Source: Clostridiales bacterium (GTDB lineage Bacteria; Bacillota; Clostridia; Oscillospirales; CAG-272). Taken from it: DNA of 64,000 nt. Positions 42,744-51,680 of the stretch are shown here, in pieces. The notes under the pieces are model-generated. The model had not been told where the DNA came from. It did not search any database and saw nothing but the letters and a program-made list of their open reading frames with translations. Where the stretch lies: contig JAAZAV010000011.1 in NCBI GenBank assembly GCA_012514145.1, positions 1-64,000 on the forward strand. The letters run 5' to 3'. The first letter of the stretch is position 1. The number at the start of each line of letters is the position of its first letter. Both the position numbers and the translations under genes were made by a program.

Positions 42744-44546
42744 TTGAAAAACACATTAGATGCAACCAAGTATATGTTTGCATCTATTTGGAAAAAGCCT
42801 GACGGGAAAAAATACGTCTTTTTAAAATTGTTTGTTGCTTTTCTCGATTCTATTCTTCCGCTTGTTTACGCAATATTTCCGGGCTTGATAATTGACGAAT
42901 TATTAAACGATCAGCGTTTGTTATTCGTTATGTACTATATAATTGCATTATGTTTAGCCCCAATTATTAATGAAGTCATTCATGTTTTGTTATATAAAAA
43001 AATTGTAATTTATAGTCAATCACTTGAATTAGCGTTTAGTGTGGACTTTTATTCTCATGTCGCTGATATGGACTTTGAATTAAATGAATCGCCGGAAATT
43101 CAAGCGCTGAAGGGTCGTGCGCAACAAACAATTGAATCATCGGTATCTATTGTAGATTCTGTGCTTGGGTTAATCAGTTCCGTTATTCGATTAATATCGA
43201 TATCTGCGATAGTTATTACGCTGAATCCGATAATAATGATTCTCGTCATTATTCAGGTTTGTATAAATGCTTATATCGAAAAAATATTAAATGATCGTAC
43301 CCACGAGATTAGTATTCAGACCTCCTTGTTCGGAAGAAAAATATATGCCAACACATGTGTTTTTGATGACAATGACTATGCAAAAGAATTAAGACTATAT
43401 AACCTGAAGGATTATATGATTAGCCTTTTTATCCGCAACAAAAAAGAGGAAGATAGAATATGGCAAAAGCATAGAAAAAATCAATTCCAAGCACAAGCAT
43501 TTAAAGCGCTTGTGAATAATATTCAACAATTCATAGTATATACAATCCTGGCGATTAATGTTCTTTCAAATGTGATATCGATCGGACAAATGACAATTTA
43601 TCTGGCATCGGTAAGTCAATTTTCCAATAGCCTGGAACTCCTGTTTTCTTCGTATGTAAATTTATACGGACGAAGTTTAAAAATTGACGAGTTAGTTGAA
43701 TTTCTAAAAATTCCAAGGAAGCAGGCGCAGTCGGGAACAAAACAGCCTCATTTTACAAAAGATTCAGTTATCGAGTTTAAAAACGTCTCTTTTAAATATC
43801 CGGGAAGCGATAATTATGCCCTGAAAAATCTGAATATTAAAGTAAAATGTTCGGAAAAATTATGTATTGTCGGTGCAAACGGTTCAGGGAAAACCACTTT
43901 TGTCAAATTGTTAACAAGGTTGTATCTACCAACCGAGGGCAATATTTTTCTGGATGGAGTAAATATTAATGAATATGATTATAAGCAATATCAAAATTTG
44001 TTTGCTCCGGTTTTTCAGGATTTTCAACTGCTGTTTATGTCATTACGCGATAACGTTGTTTTGGCTCAGGATGTTGATAATATTCGGCTTGAAAAAGTAT
44101 ATCGTGACGGCAATTTAGATAAATTAATAAATTCTTTGAAATACTCAGACAATACTCAGGTATACAAATGGGAGTGCGCCGATGGGTTTGAACCATCCGG
44201 AGGCGAGGGGCAAAAGATAGCTATCGCCAGAGCAATTTACCATGACAGGCCTGTTTATATTCTGGATGAGCCGACTGCCGCGCTTGATCCGACGGCAGAG
44301 TATGAAATGTATGAACAATTTCACATGATTATTCAAAACAAAACGGCAATATTAATTACACATCGCCTTTCCGCTGTCCAGCTTGCAGACATAGTAGCAG
44401 TATTTAACGATGGTCACATTGAAGAATACGGCACACATTCCGAACTTTATGCTAAAGGCGGAATATATAAAGAAATGTTCGATAAGCAGTCGGAATTCTA
44501 TGTCAAAGCTGCAAGTGAATCAAATGAAACCGAGACTTGCCATTAA
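42744..44546 (+). CDS. ABC exporter, fused membrane and ATPase domains, AT-rich island gene
   Basis: 600 residues. About six transmembrane helices in residues ~25-300 precede the ATPase: Walker A VGANGSGKT, signature PSGGEGQK, Walker B VYILDEPTAALDP and switch His in ITHRLS. This half-transporter type often exports peptides such as bacteriocins. Base composition is clearly AT-richer than the neighbours, and it lies between two direct repeats and behind a dead IS110 gene, so it is horizontally acquired. A good AGGTG-ATG at 42730 reads only MKSKI then stops; adding one A to the run gives MKSKNLKNTL in frame. The start is therefore TTG 42744 or the gene carries a frameshift. Confidence 0.78.
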   Translation: MKNTLDATKYMFASIWKKPDGKKYVFLKLFVAFLDSILPLVYAIFPGLIIDELLNDQRLLFVMYYIIALCLAPIINEVIHVLLYKKIVIYSQSLELAFSVDFYSHVADMDFELNESPEIQALKGRAQQTIESSVSIVDSVLGLISSVIRLISISAIVITLNPIIMILVIIQVCINAYIEKILNDRTHEISIQTSLFGRKIYANTCVFDDNDYAKELRLYNLKDYMISLFIRNKKEEDRIWQKHRKNQFQAQAFKALVNNIQQFIVYTILAINVLSNVISIGQMTIYLASVSQFSNSLELLFSSYVNLYGRSLKIDELVEFLKIPRKQAQSGTKQPHFTKDSVIEFKNVSFKYPGSDNYALKNLNIKVKCSEKLCIVGANGSGKTTFVKLLTRLYLPTEGNIFLDGVNINEYDYKQYQNLFAPVFQDFQLLFMSLRDNVVLAQDVDNIRLEKVYRDGNLDKLINSLKYSDNTQVYKWECADGFEPSGGEGQKIAIARAIYHDRPVYILDEPTAALDPTAEYEMYEQFHMIIQNKTAILITHRLSAVQLADIVAVFNDGHIEEYGTHSELYAKGGIYKEMFDKQSEFYVKAASESNETETCH

Positions 44547-44552
44547 CTTCCC

Positions 44553-44672
44553 AAAGATTGAAACATAACTATCAACCAAGTGAATAAAAACAGGCGCAGA
44601 AAACATACCTCCGTAAAGTGATCGAGATAGATATAAATAATACTCAACCGTCGTAAGTATGAGACTAAATGC
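44553..44672 (+). repeat. Island direct repeat, copy B
   Basis: Begins AAAGATTGAAACATAACTA seven bases after the ABC exporter stop and matches copy A over about 120 bp. No transposase sequence accompanies it. The 44673-44825 stretch after it shows no gene with a ribosome site; a 47-codon frame from 44660 is not convincing. Confidence 0.7.
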
Positions 44673-44825
44673 GGTTCAGCGTGCTCTGTGTCCACTCACC
44701 TCCATGTACTCTGTAGTGTGCCTTTTTCTCAAGCTTATCATATCACAACGTTTAACTCTGCGCTGCCGCATTTGGTTTCATTACCCTTTTGTGACTTGAG
44801 CGCAGCGAAAGGAATGGTCATAAAA

Positions 44826-45893
44826 ATGTCAAGGCTCTCCAATCTGTTAATAGCACTTCCTGAAAAGGCAGACGGTATACTTGTAACTTCACCTATAAAT
44901 CAGCGTTATCTGACCGGCTTCAACTATTCTGACGGATATGTGCTGGTCACCCGAGGCGCCTCCTATCTGCTTGCCGATTCCCGCTATTATGAGGCGGCTA
45001 AGAACAGCTGCTCATCCGAATTCGAGGTCGTTCTCATCGAAGGCGACAGAAATGTCCTGCTGCGCTCGCTGCTGGTGAAGAGCCCGGCAGCCTACCTCTG
45101 CTACGAGGATCGTTCAATCACCTGCGCCGGCTTTGAGGGGTTGAGGAAAGGACTGCCCGATGTGGAATTCATCCCCTGCGGTGGGCTTTTTACCGAACTT
45201 CGCGCAGTTAAAGAGCGCTGCGAGACTGACAAAATCATTGCGGCTCAGCGCATAGCCGATGCCTGCTTCAATCATGTCCTGAATTATATAAGGCGCGATA
45301 TAACCGAACGTCAGCTTGCTCTTGAGATTGAGTTGTTTATGCGCAAGAACGGCTCGGAAGGCGTAGCCTTCGATATCATCGCCGTATCGGGTCAAGCCTC
45401 CTCGCTGCCCCACGGTGTACCAAGAGACATCCCCCTTGAAAGCGGTCCGCTGACAATGGACTTCGGCGCGGTGATCGGCGGTTACCGTTCGGATATGACC
45501 AGAACGGTGTTTATCGGTGAGCCAAGCGATGAGATACGGAATATATACGAAACTGTTCTCGCCGCTCAGACAACTGCCCTCTCGCTCATCAAACCGGGTG
45601 CGAAATGTTCTGATATTGACGCCGCAGCGCGCAAAGTCATAGACGACGCCGGCTACGGCAAAAACTTTGGTCACAGTCTGGGGCACGGAGTGGGGCTTGA
45701 GATTCATGAGGCTCCGCGGCTCGCACACAATGACAGCAGCCAGCTTGTTCCCGGAAATGTTGTAACCGTTGAACCGGGTATCTACCTTGAAGGCCGCTTC
45801 GGCGTTCGGATAGAGGACATGGCACATGTCACTGAAGGCGGCATGGAGAATCTGACCCGGGCACCCAAGGATCTCCTTGTGCTCTGCAGATAA
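44826..45893 (+). CDS. pepP: Xaa-Pro aminopeptidase (M24)
   Basis: The ORF track starts at 44688; ATG 44826 (MSRLSNLL) gives 355 residues with AAAGGA upstream. The N-terminal creatinase-like domain begins at GILVTSPINQRYLTG. The catalytic pita-bread domain has the metal ligands in MDFGAVIGGYRSDMTRT, GHSLGHGVGLEIHE and VTVEPGIYL, ending RIEDMAHVT. Removes N-terminal residues before proline. It lies directly upstream of efp, the usual Firmicutes order. Confidence 0.93.
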   Translation: MSRLSNLLIALPEKADGILVTSPINQRYLTGFNYSDGYVLVTRGASYLLADSRYYEAAKNSCSSEFEVVLIEGDRNVLLRSLLVKSPAAYLCYEDRSITCAGFEGLRKGLPDVEFIPCGGLFTELRAVKERCETDKIIAAQRIADACFNHVLNYIRRDITERQLALEIELFMRKNGSEGVAFDIIAVSGQASSLPHGVPRDIPLESGPLTMDFGAVIGGYRSDMTRTVFIGEPSDEIRNIYETVLAAQTTALSLIKPGAKCSDIDAAARKVIDDAGYGKNFGHSLGHGVGLEIHEAPRLAHNDSSQLVPGNVVTVEPGIYLEGRFGVRIEDMAHVTEGGMENLTRAPKDLLVLCR

Positions 45894-45974
45894 ACGCATA
45901 CGCGATATACATACTGTCATGGACATTCATAGCGTGTCTTATGTTAATTAAAGATTAACATTACAGCTTTCCTA

Positions 45975-46003
45975 TTGCAAATAAGCCGGTTTTGGTGTAG
46001 AAT
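45975..46003 (+). promoter_or_regulatory. Promoter for efp
   Basis: TTGCAA (45975-45980) and TAGAAT (45998-46003) are 17 bp apart. Confidence 0.6.
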
Positions 46004-46054
46004 CAATCGGATGAAGACAATTAAACGCAATGTATTATTGGAGGATTATTATTT

Positions 46055-46612
46055 ATGGTAACCGCTGGCGATTTCAGAAACGGTGTAACCTTTGAGATGG
46101 ACGGCAACGTAATGCAGATCATCGAGTTTCAGCATGTTAAGCCGGGCAAGGGTGCTGCCTTTGTAAGAACAAAGCTGAGAAATGTTATGACCGGCTCCGT
46201 GGTTGAGAAGACCTTCAGCCCTACCGACAAGTTTGAGAACGCTTATGTTGAGCGCAAAGAGATGCAGTATCTCTATAACGACGGAGATCTCTACTATTTC
46301 ATGGATATGGAGTCCTTTGAGCAGCTTCCTCTCGGCAAGGATAAGCTTGACGATAACTTCGTCTTTGTCAAGGAGAACATGATGTGCAAGGTAATTTCCT
46401 ACAAGGGTAACGTATTCGCGGTTGAGCCGCCCATGTTTGTTGAGCTTGAAATAACCGACACCGAGCCGGGCTTCAAGGGCGATACCGCTACCGGCACAAC
46501 CAAGCCTGCGGTTCTCGAAACCGGCACCACCATCAAGGTCCCGCTGTTCATCAATATCGGCGATGTTATACGCATAGATACCCGTACCGGTGAGTATATC
46601 GAGAGAGCATAA
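46055..46612 (+). CDS. efp: Elongation factor P
   Basis: 185 residues, full length: KOW-like domain with VKPGKGAAF (conserved Lys32 at the tip that reaches the peptidyl-transferase centre), then two OB domains ending [17 protein letters not shown]. Relieves stalling at polyproline. Lys modification cannot be read. GGAGGA precedes the ATG. Confidence 0.97.
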   Translation: MVTAGDFRNGVTFEMDGNVMQIIEFQHVKPGKGAAFVRTKLRNVMTGSVVEKTFSPTDKFENAYVERKEMQYLYNDGDLYYFMDMESFEQLPLGKDKLDDNFVFVKENMMCKVISYKGNVFAVEPPMFVELEITDTEPGFKGDTATGTTKPAVLETGTTIKVPLFINIGDVIRIDTRTGEYIERA

Positions 46613-46653
46613 GTATTCACACCACAGCCCTGTTAAGGAGGACGTTATCCAAA

Positions 46654-47103
46654 ATGAACGACTTCGCAAAGAAAGCCGCATATCTTCGCGGGCTCATGGA
46701 AGGAATGAAGCTAGATCCCTCAAATCCGGAGCACAAGCTTATAGCGGGCATTATCGACGTACTGGGTGACCTCTCGGATGTTGCCGAAGAACTTCTGCTT
46801 GCCGTTGATGATCTTGACGAGAGCACCGAAGAACTCGGTGACAGTGTTGACGAGATTATCGAGCGCATTGAGGATATTGAATCCGAGCTTGATTATTTTG
46901 ACGGTTTTGACGATGACTATGACGACGATGATGACGAAATCCATATTGGATGTCCGAAATGCGGTACTGCAATAGAAATTGACGATATTACCGATCCCTC
47001 GGATATCGTTTGTCAGAAATGCGGCGAACGCATTGACCTCACCGCCGATGATGAAGGTTACGAGGAAATAGACGGCAAGTCCGACGATGAGGACGATGAA
47101 TAG
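46654..47103 (+). CDS. CD1247-type acidic protein with C-terminal zinc ribbon
   Basis: 149 residues. The N-terminal helical domain (KKAAYLRGLMEGMKLD) is followed by a very acidic coiled stretch (EDIESELDYFDGFDDDYDDD), then a zinc ribbon with CPKCGTAIEI and CQKCGERI. This matches the CD1247 N-terminal domain family seen downstream of efp in Clostridia. Function unknown. AAGGAGG precedes the ATG, 41 bp after efp. Confidence 0.8.
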   Translation: MNDFAKKAAYLRGLMEGMKLDPSNPEHKLIAGIIDVLGDLSDVAEELLLAVDDLDESTEELGDSVDEIIERIEDIESELDYFDGFDDDYDDDDDEIHIGCPKCGTAIEIDDITDPSDIVCQKCGERIDLTADDEGYEEIDGKSDDEDDE

Positions 47104-47139
47104 GCGCATACCTTAAGATAAGCATTATTGAATGATACC

Positions 47140-47187
47140 GACAGACCCTGCTGTGCGGAATGCACCGTCGGGTCTGTCCTTTTTTAC
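47140..47187 (+). terminator. Terminator after the efp operon
   Basis: GACAGACCC (47140-47148) pairs with GGGTCTGTC (47170-47178), followed by CTTTTTTACT. Confidence 0.88.
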
Positions 47188-47196
47188 TATATTGTA

Positions 47197-47225
47197 TTGA
47201 ATTTTATTATTTGCTATGCTATAAT
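47197..47225 (+). promoter_or_regulatory. Promoter for the FAD enzyme-sulfatase operon
   Basis: TTGAAT (47197-47202) and TATAAT (47220-47225) are 17 bp apart. Confidence 0.75.
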
Positions 47226-47298
47226 AAGTTTGTTAAGTAGTATGTCGGTTTTTTGACGGACGGTTGCAATACCGCCTCCGAAATGAAACGGAAATTAT

Positions 47299-50235
47299 AT
47301 GAACATTATTATACTCGGTGCGGGTTTCGCGGGTATTGCCGCCGCATGCCGGCTCTCGGAGTCGGGACACAGTGTCAGTATTATTGATGAACACAGCTTC
47401 GCCGGCGGTGATATCGTTGCGTGTCAGCATACTCACGCTGTCAACGGGCGTTACGGTTGTCGTATCGACCAGCCCAACGGGCGCATGAAAGCTGAACTCT
47501 ACGGCAGGCTTCGCGATGCCGGTGTTAATGTTTGCTTCATGGCTCGTCTGTGCGGTCTATATACCGATGGTAAATCGGTAACCGGCGCGGCATTTGCCAC
47601 AAAATACGGGATACTTGCCCTTGACGCTGACTTGGTGATTGACTGTACTCCTCACGGCTCCGGCGCATCGTTTCTCACCGGCAGACTTCCCTGCCCCGTT
47701 GAGGCGGAGTACGGCTTCGATATGTCGGGTGTGGATGCCGTAATGAAACCAATTGAACCGATGCCGGGGCTCGGACTGACGGGTGACTGTGTAAAGATCG
47801 GACGAACCATGCGCTCGAATACTGCGAATATTTCCTTCTCCTTCCCTGTTTCGTCTGACAGCACAATGACGCGACATGAAATCGAACGTCATGCTCATGA
47901 GCTCGCCGCCGCCATAGCTATAAAGCTCCGTTCCCTGCCCGATTACGCAGGAGCGAGTGTCCAGCTCATCGGCTCACATACCCGACTTACCTGCCGGGAA
48001 CCGATACGCGACAGCCGTTTGCCGTATATAGAAGCAGCATTGCCATCAGATTTTACCCTCGCTGACAGGCGTACTCTTGAGAGAAACGCCGAATCGGAAG
48101 CGGAAAGGCTTGTGCTTCCTTATGTAGATAATACGGTGAATCTTTCAGACCGTGAACTGATAAGTATGGGAAGTCCCATACACGGTATTACACGTGAGGA
48201 CACGGAGATACCAGGTATTTACAGACTTAACTTTGACTTTACCAAGCAGAACTTTATCACCCGGCAAACCGATGTTCTGGTGGCAGGCGCGGGAACCGGC
48301 GGCGCAATGGCGGCATGGGCACTGAAGAATCAGAATACAGACTGCATAGCTGCGGACGCTCTGTATTGCTGCGGCGGAACCAATACCGTGGGCAGAGTTT
48401 TCGGAAACTGGCACGGTTACAACGATGCTATGTTCACAGAGCGGCTTAGACTGGTGAAGGAAATGGCTGAAACTCCGGCTTTAAGCAACCGTATAGCTGC
48501 CATTTTGATGTGGGATCGTGTGCTCGGTGATTCGCTTCTCGGCGGCATGACGGTTTGCGGTGCCAAGCTTTCTGACGGCAAAATAGCCGGTGTACTGCTC
48601 TGCGGAGAGAATGGCTTTGAGGTAGTATACTCAAAATATGTTATTGACGGCACTGCGGACGGCGATGTTGCCGCTTTTGCCGGACTGCCCTACACCATCG
48701 GCGGTGAGCGTGACGGTATGCTTCAAACTTCAAGCATGTGGGGATATGAGTACTCGATTACCAAAGCGTTCCCCCTTACGCGCTTCAACTCCGATGAGGA
48801 TGTGATAGATCCCGATTCTTATGCCGACCTTATGCGCGGGATTGGTCTCGGCTACCTGAAAAACAGTGAATATGAAATCGTCGAGATGTGTATGCAGCGT
48901 GAGTCAAGACACTTCGACTGCCGCAATGAGCTTACAATGGCGGGTATTGCGCGGCGTGAGTGCCACGATGATGACATTGCGGTGGGCTACTGTCGGCACG
49001 ATTCCCACTGCCGCCCCAGTTCGCTTATGAATCAGTTCTATCTCTTTTCGTCACGCATGATGGAAGCCGGCGCCGATGATATACGCATAAGGATGCCACT
49101 CGGTATGTTTTTGCCCTTTGGCACCGACAACCTTGCCATAGTCGGCAAGAGTATGGCGGGTGAGCGGGAGGCAGCGGCACTCTGCCGTATGAACCCCGAT
49201 ATTTCCAACTCCGGATACGCTGTTGGATGTGTAGTTTCGGCGGCTTTGACGCAGGGCACGCCGATTCATATCACAGACCTCTCTGATGTCAGGACAGAAC
49301 TTCGTGAGCTGAGAATCCTGCCTGATTGGGCGGGTTCCCCCTCCGACCGACTTGGAATTACTGAGGCGAAAGAGGCTCTCTCCGATCCCGTTGACTTCGG
49401 ATTTTCATCTATGGTTCAGCCACGTGATGGTATTGTTCCTGTTCTTCTTGAAGCCCTGTGCGACAGAGGTGTACGCGGCGATAATGCTGCAATGGCACTT
49501 GGCTGGCACGGCTGTCCAGAAGCCTCTCCCAGGTTGCTTTCGCTGCTGAAACGCGCTCTTACCCGGGACGCTCTGCGGTTTGATGTAGACGGCACCGAGA
49601 TAACGGCGATATGCGCCGACGGCGGCAGCTGTTCGGTGAATCCGAATAAAACCTACGGCTATGTCAGCGTCCCGATGGGTGATCCGATTTGTTCATATGG
49701 TCTTGTAAACGCTCTGATTGTCCTGCTTGGTTTAGCGGGCGGAGAGGGTCTTGACGAGGTGCTTAAACAGCTTGATACAGCCCTTGAGCGCGACTTTACT
49801 TCTCAGCGTCTTTCCGGACTCACCCCCTATGCCCTCAACCGAATAGACGGTCACAAGCTGCTCTGCGAAGATCGGCTGTGGAGTCTGATTTACGCCTGCG
49901 AACGACTCGCGGATTGTTCCGCTGCCGCACCGCTGGAGGAACTGCTTGAACGCATTGCGATTCATACAGAACATTCATACCATGATATGTGGACCTCTGT
50001 AACACCTCCCCGGATCACTCTGCTGGAGATCGGCTGTGCCCGTGCCGCCGCACACTGCGGTTCCCTTGCCGGAGCCGTAAGACTTTCGGAATATACCTGC
50101 GATGCCCGCTCGGTCTTTTCGAAGATGGCAAAGCGTGCACTTTGTGAAGTCTACGGCGCGAATTGGCATGAGTCCCTCGACAAAAATATCTCCCCTCAGG
50201 TTACCGCATATCGCGGCGATCCGTATCAGGGCTAA
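47299..50235 (+). CDS. Large FAD-dependent oxidoreductase with two nucleotide-binding motifs
   Basis: 978 residues, about twice a typical FAD_oxidored protein. A first FAD motif IIILGAGFAGIAAACRL starts the protein; a second, VLVAGAGTGGAMAAWALK, lies near residue 328, with FGNWHGYN and DGTADGDVAAFAGLP downstream as in PF12831-type enzymes. The last ~280 residues form a helical tail of unknown role. No signal peptide. It precedes a sulfatase by 35 bp. Oxidation of a sugar or glycoside is inferred from context only. Confidence 0.78.
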   Translation: MNIIILGAGFAGIAAACRLSESGHSVSIIDEHSFAGGDIVACQHTHAVNGRYGCRIDQPNGRMKAELYGRLRDAGVNVCFMARLCGLYTDGKSVTGAAFATKYGILALDADLVIDCTPHGSGASFLTGRLPCPVEAEYGFDMSGVDAVMKPIEPMPGLGLTGDCVKIGRTMRSNTANISFSFPVSSDSTMTRHEIERHAHELAAAIAIKLRSLPDYAGASVQLIGSHTRLTCREPIRDSRLPYIEAALPSDFTLADRRTLERNAESEAERLVLPYVDNTVNLSDRELISMGSPIHGITREDTEIPGIYRLNFDFTKQNFITRQTDVLVAGAGTGGAMAAWALKNQNTDCIAADALYCCGGTNTVGRVFGNWHGYNDAMFTERLRLVKEMAETPALSNRIAAILMWDRVLGDSLLGGMTVCGAKLSDGKIAGVLLCGENGFEVVYSKYVIDGTADGDVAAFAGLPYTIGGERDGMLQTSSMWGYEYSITKAFPLTRFNSDEDVIDPDSYADLMRGIGLGYLKNSEYEIVEMCMQRESRHFDCRNELTMAGIARRECHDDDIAVGYCRHDSHCRPSSLMNQFYLFSSRMMEAGADDIRIRMPLGMFLPFGTDNLAIVGKSMAGEREAAALCRMNPDISNSGYAVGCVVSAALTQGTPIHITDLSDVRTELRELRILPDWAGSPSDRLGITEAKEALSDPVDFGFSSMVQPRDGIVPVLLEALCDRGVRGDNAAMALGWHGCPEASPRLLSLLKRALTRDALRFDVDGTEITAICADGGSCSVNPNKTYGYVSVPMGDPICSYGLVNALIVLLGLAGGEGLDEVLKQLDTALERDFTSQRLSGLTPYALNRIDGHKLLCEDRLWSLIYACERLADCSAAAPLEELLERIAIHTEHSYHDMWTSVTPPRITLLEIGCARAAAHCGSLAGAVRLSEYTCDARSVFSKMAKRALCEVYGANWHESLDKNISPQVTAYRGDPYQG

Positions 50236-50270
50236 TATTTATTCTGTGTTTTATTGACAGGAGCTTTTAC

Positions 50271-51665
50271 ATGAAGCGACCGAATCTTCTTTTCATTATG
50301 TACGACCAGCAGCGCTACGACTGCGTTGAAATGAGCGGCATGAACCCGGTAAAGACCCCCAACCTTGCGAGAATAGCCGATGGAGGAGTCTTTTTTGAGA
50401 AGGCATACACCCCGATTCCCGTCTGTGTACCCGCCCGAAATGCGCTATTCAGCGGACGCCGTCCCGAGGCATATGGCGGACTATGGAACCCTCATATTGT
50501 TTTCCCGATTCACGGTATGGAAGATGACTGCTATAGCTGGACCCGCGACATTCGAGACAGCGGTTACAACACCGCTTATATTGGTTTATGGGAAGCAGAC
50601 AGCCATAAGCAACCCTCCGACTACGGCTTTAACTCTTATATCGGACGCAGCGATATAAACAAGCTGGTTAACGAAAAGCACTCCGGTATTCAGTGGAAAA
50701 ACGGCTATTTCGGCGAACCCAGCCCTATACCGCTGGAGCATTCTTATACCCATCAGGTAGCTCGTCTTGCCTGTGAGAAGCTTGAGGAGCTTCACGAAGC
50801 CGGTCAGCCCTGGTATTTGCATCTTGACAATCCGGAGCCTCATCTGCCCTGCCGTCCATCAGCGCCATTTGACACAATGTATAACCCCGATGAACTGCCC
50901 GCCTGGGGCAGCATCGGCGAAACTTTCGAGAATAAGCCATATATACAGCATCAGCAGCTTATCAACTGGGAACTGGAAAACCGCACATGGGAAAACGACT
51001 GGAAATATACCGCCGCCATGTATTACGGTATCATATCTCAGTATGATGATGCTGTGGGGCGCATTCTCAATAAGCTTGACGAGCTTGGCGAGACTGAGAA
51101 CACCATAATTGTTTATGTCACCGACCACGGCGATCTCTGCGGCGGTCACCGGCTTATAGATAAGCATTATAACATGTATGAGGACATTACCCATGTTCCC
51201 ATGGCTGTCCGCTGGGACGGCCGCATCAAGCCCAACCGCTTCACCGGCTTTGTCTCCAGTATGCTGGATCTGCCGCCCACAATTATGGGGCTCATGGGTC
51301 TGCCGGTGCCGAATGGCGTATTTCAGGGCAAAGATCTGTCACCCGAGCTTCTCGCCGGAGACAGCAGCGACGGACGCGAATACGCCGTGTCCACATACAA
51401 CGGACAGCAGTTCGGCCTGTACTGCGAACGCATGATAGTCGGTGAACATTATAAGTATGTCTGGAATCTCACCGATATCGATGAATTGTATGATCTGAAA
51501 AATGATCCCCATGAGCTGACTAACCTCATCCGTAACGAGAGTCTGGCTCCTGTTTTGTCGGAACTGAGAGAAAAACTCTACCATGAATTGGAGCGCTGCG
51601 GCGACCCAATTATCCGCTGGAACAAGGCTCAGCTGCTCAGCGGACGCAAGCTTACCGACCACTGA
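50271..51665 (+). CDS. Sulfatase (Cys-type, formylglycine-dependent)
   Basis: 464 residues, no signal peptide. N-terminal RPNLLFIMYDQQRYD supplies the Asp ligands; the maturation motif CVPAR at Cys52 fits CxPxR. Further metal-site motifs include VYVTDHGDLCGGH. The Cys must be converted to formylglycine by a sulfatase-maturing enzyme, not found in the window. With the fucosidase downstream it suggests sulfated host or algal glycans. AGGAGC precedes the ATG. Confidence 0.93.
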   Translation: MKRPNLLFIMYDQQRYDCVEMSGMNPVKTPNLARIADGGVFFEKAYTPIPVCVPARNALFSGRRPEAYGGLWNPHIVFPIHGMEDDCYSWTRDIRDSGYNTAYIGLWEADSHKQPSDYGFNSYIGRSDINKLVNEKHSGIQWKNGYFGEPSPIPLEHSYTHQVARLACEKLEELHEAGQPWYLHLDNPEPHLPCRPSAPFDTMYNPDELPAWGSIGETFENKPYIQHQQLINWELENRTWENDWKYTAAMYYGIISQYDDAVGRILNKLDELGETENTIIVYVTDHGDLCGGHRLIDKHYNMYEDITHVPMAVRWDGRIKPNRFTGFVSSMLDLPPTIMGLMGLPVPNGVFQGKDLSPELLAGDSSDGREYAVSTYNGQQFGLYCERMIVGEHYKYVWNLTDIDELYDLKNDPHELTNLIRNESLAPVLSELREKLYHELERCGDPIIRWNKAQLLSGRKLTDH

Positions 51666-51680
51666 TACGCCTGAGGCGAA

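Noticed and set aside
44660-44803. 47-codon ORF after the ABC exporter, considered as an exported precursor peptide
   Set aside because: No ribosome site, overlaps repeat copy B, no leader-core pattern or modification enzymes nearby.
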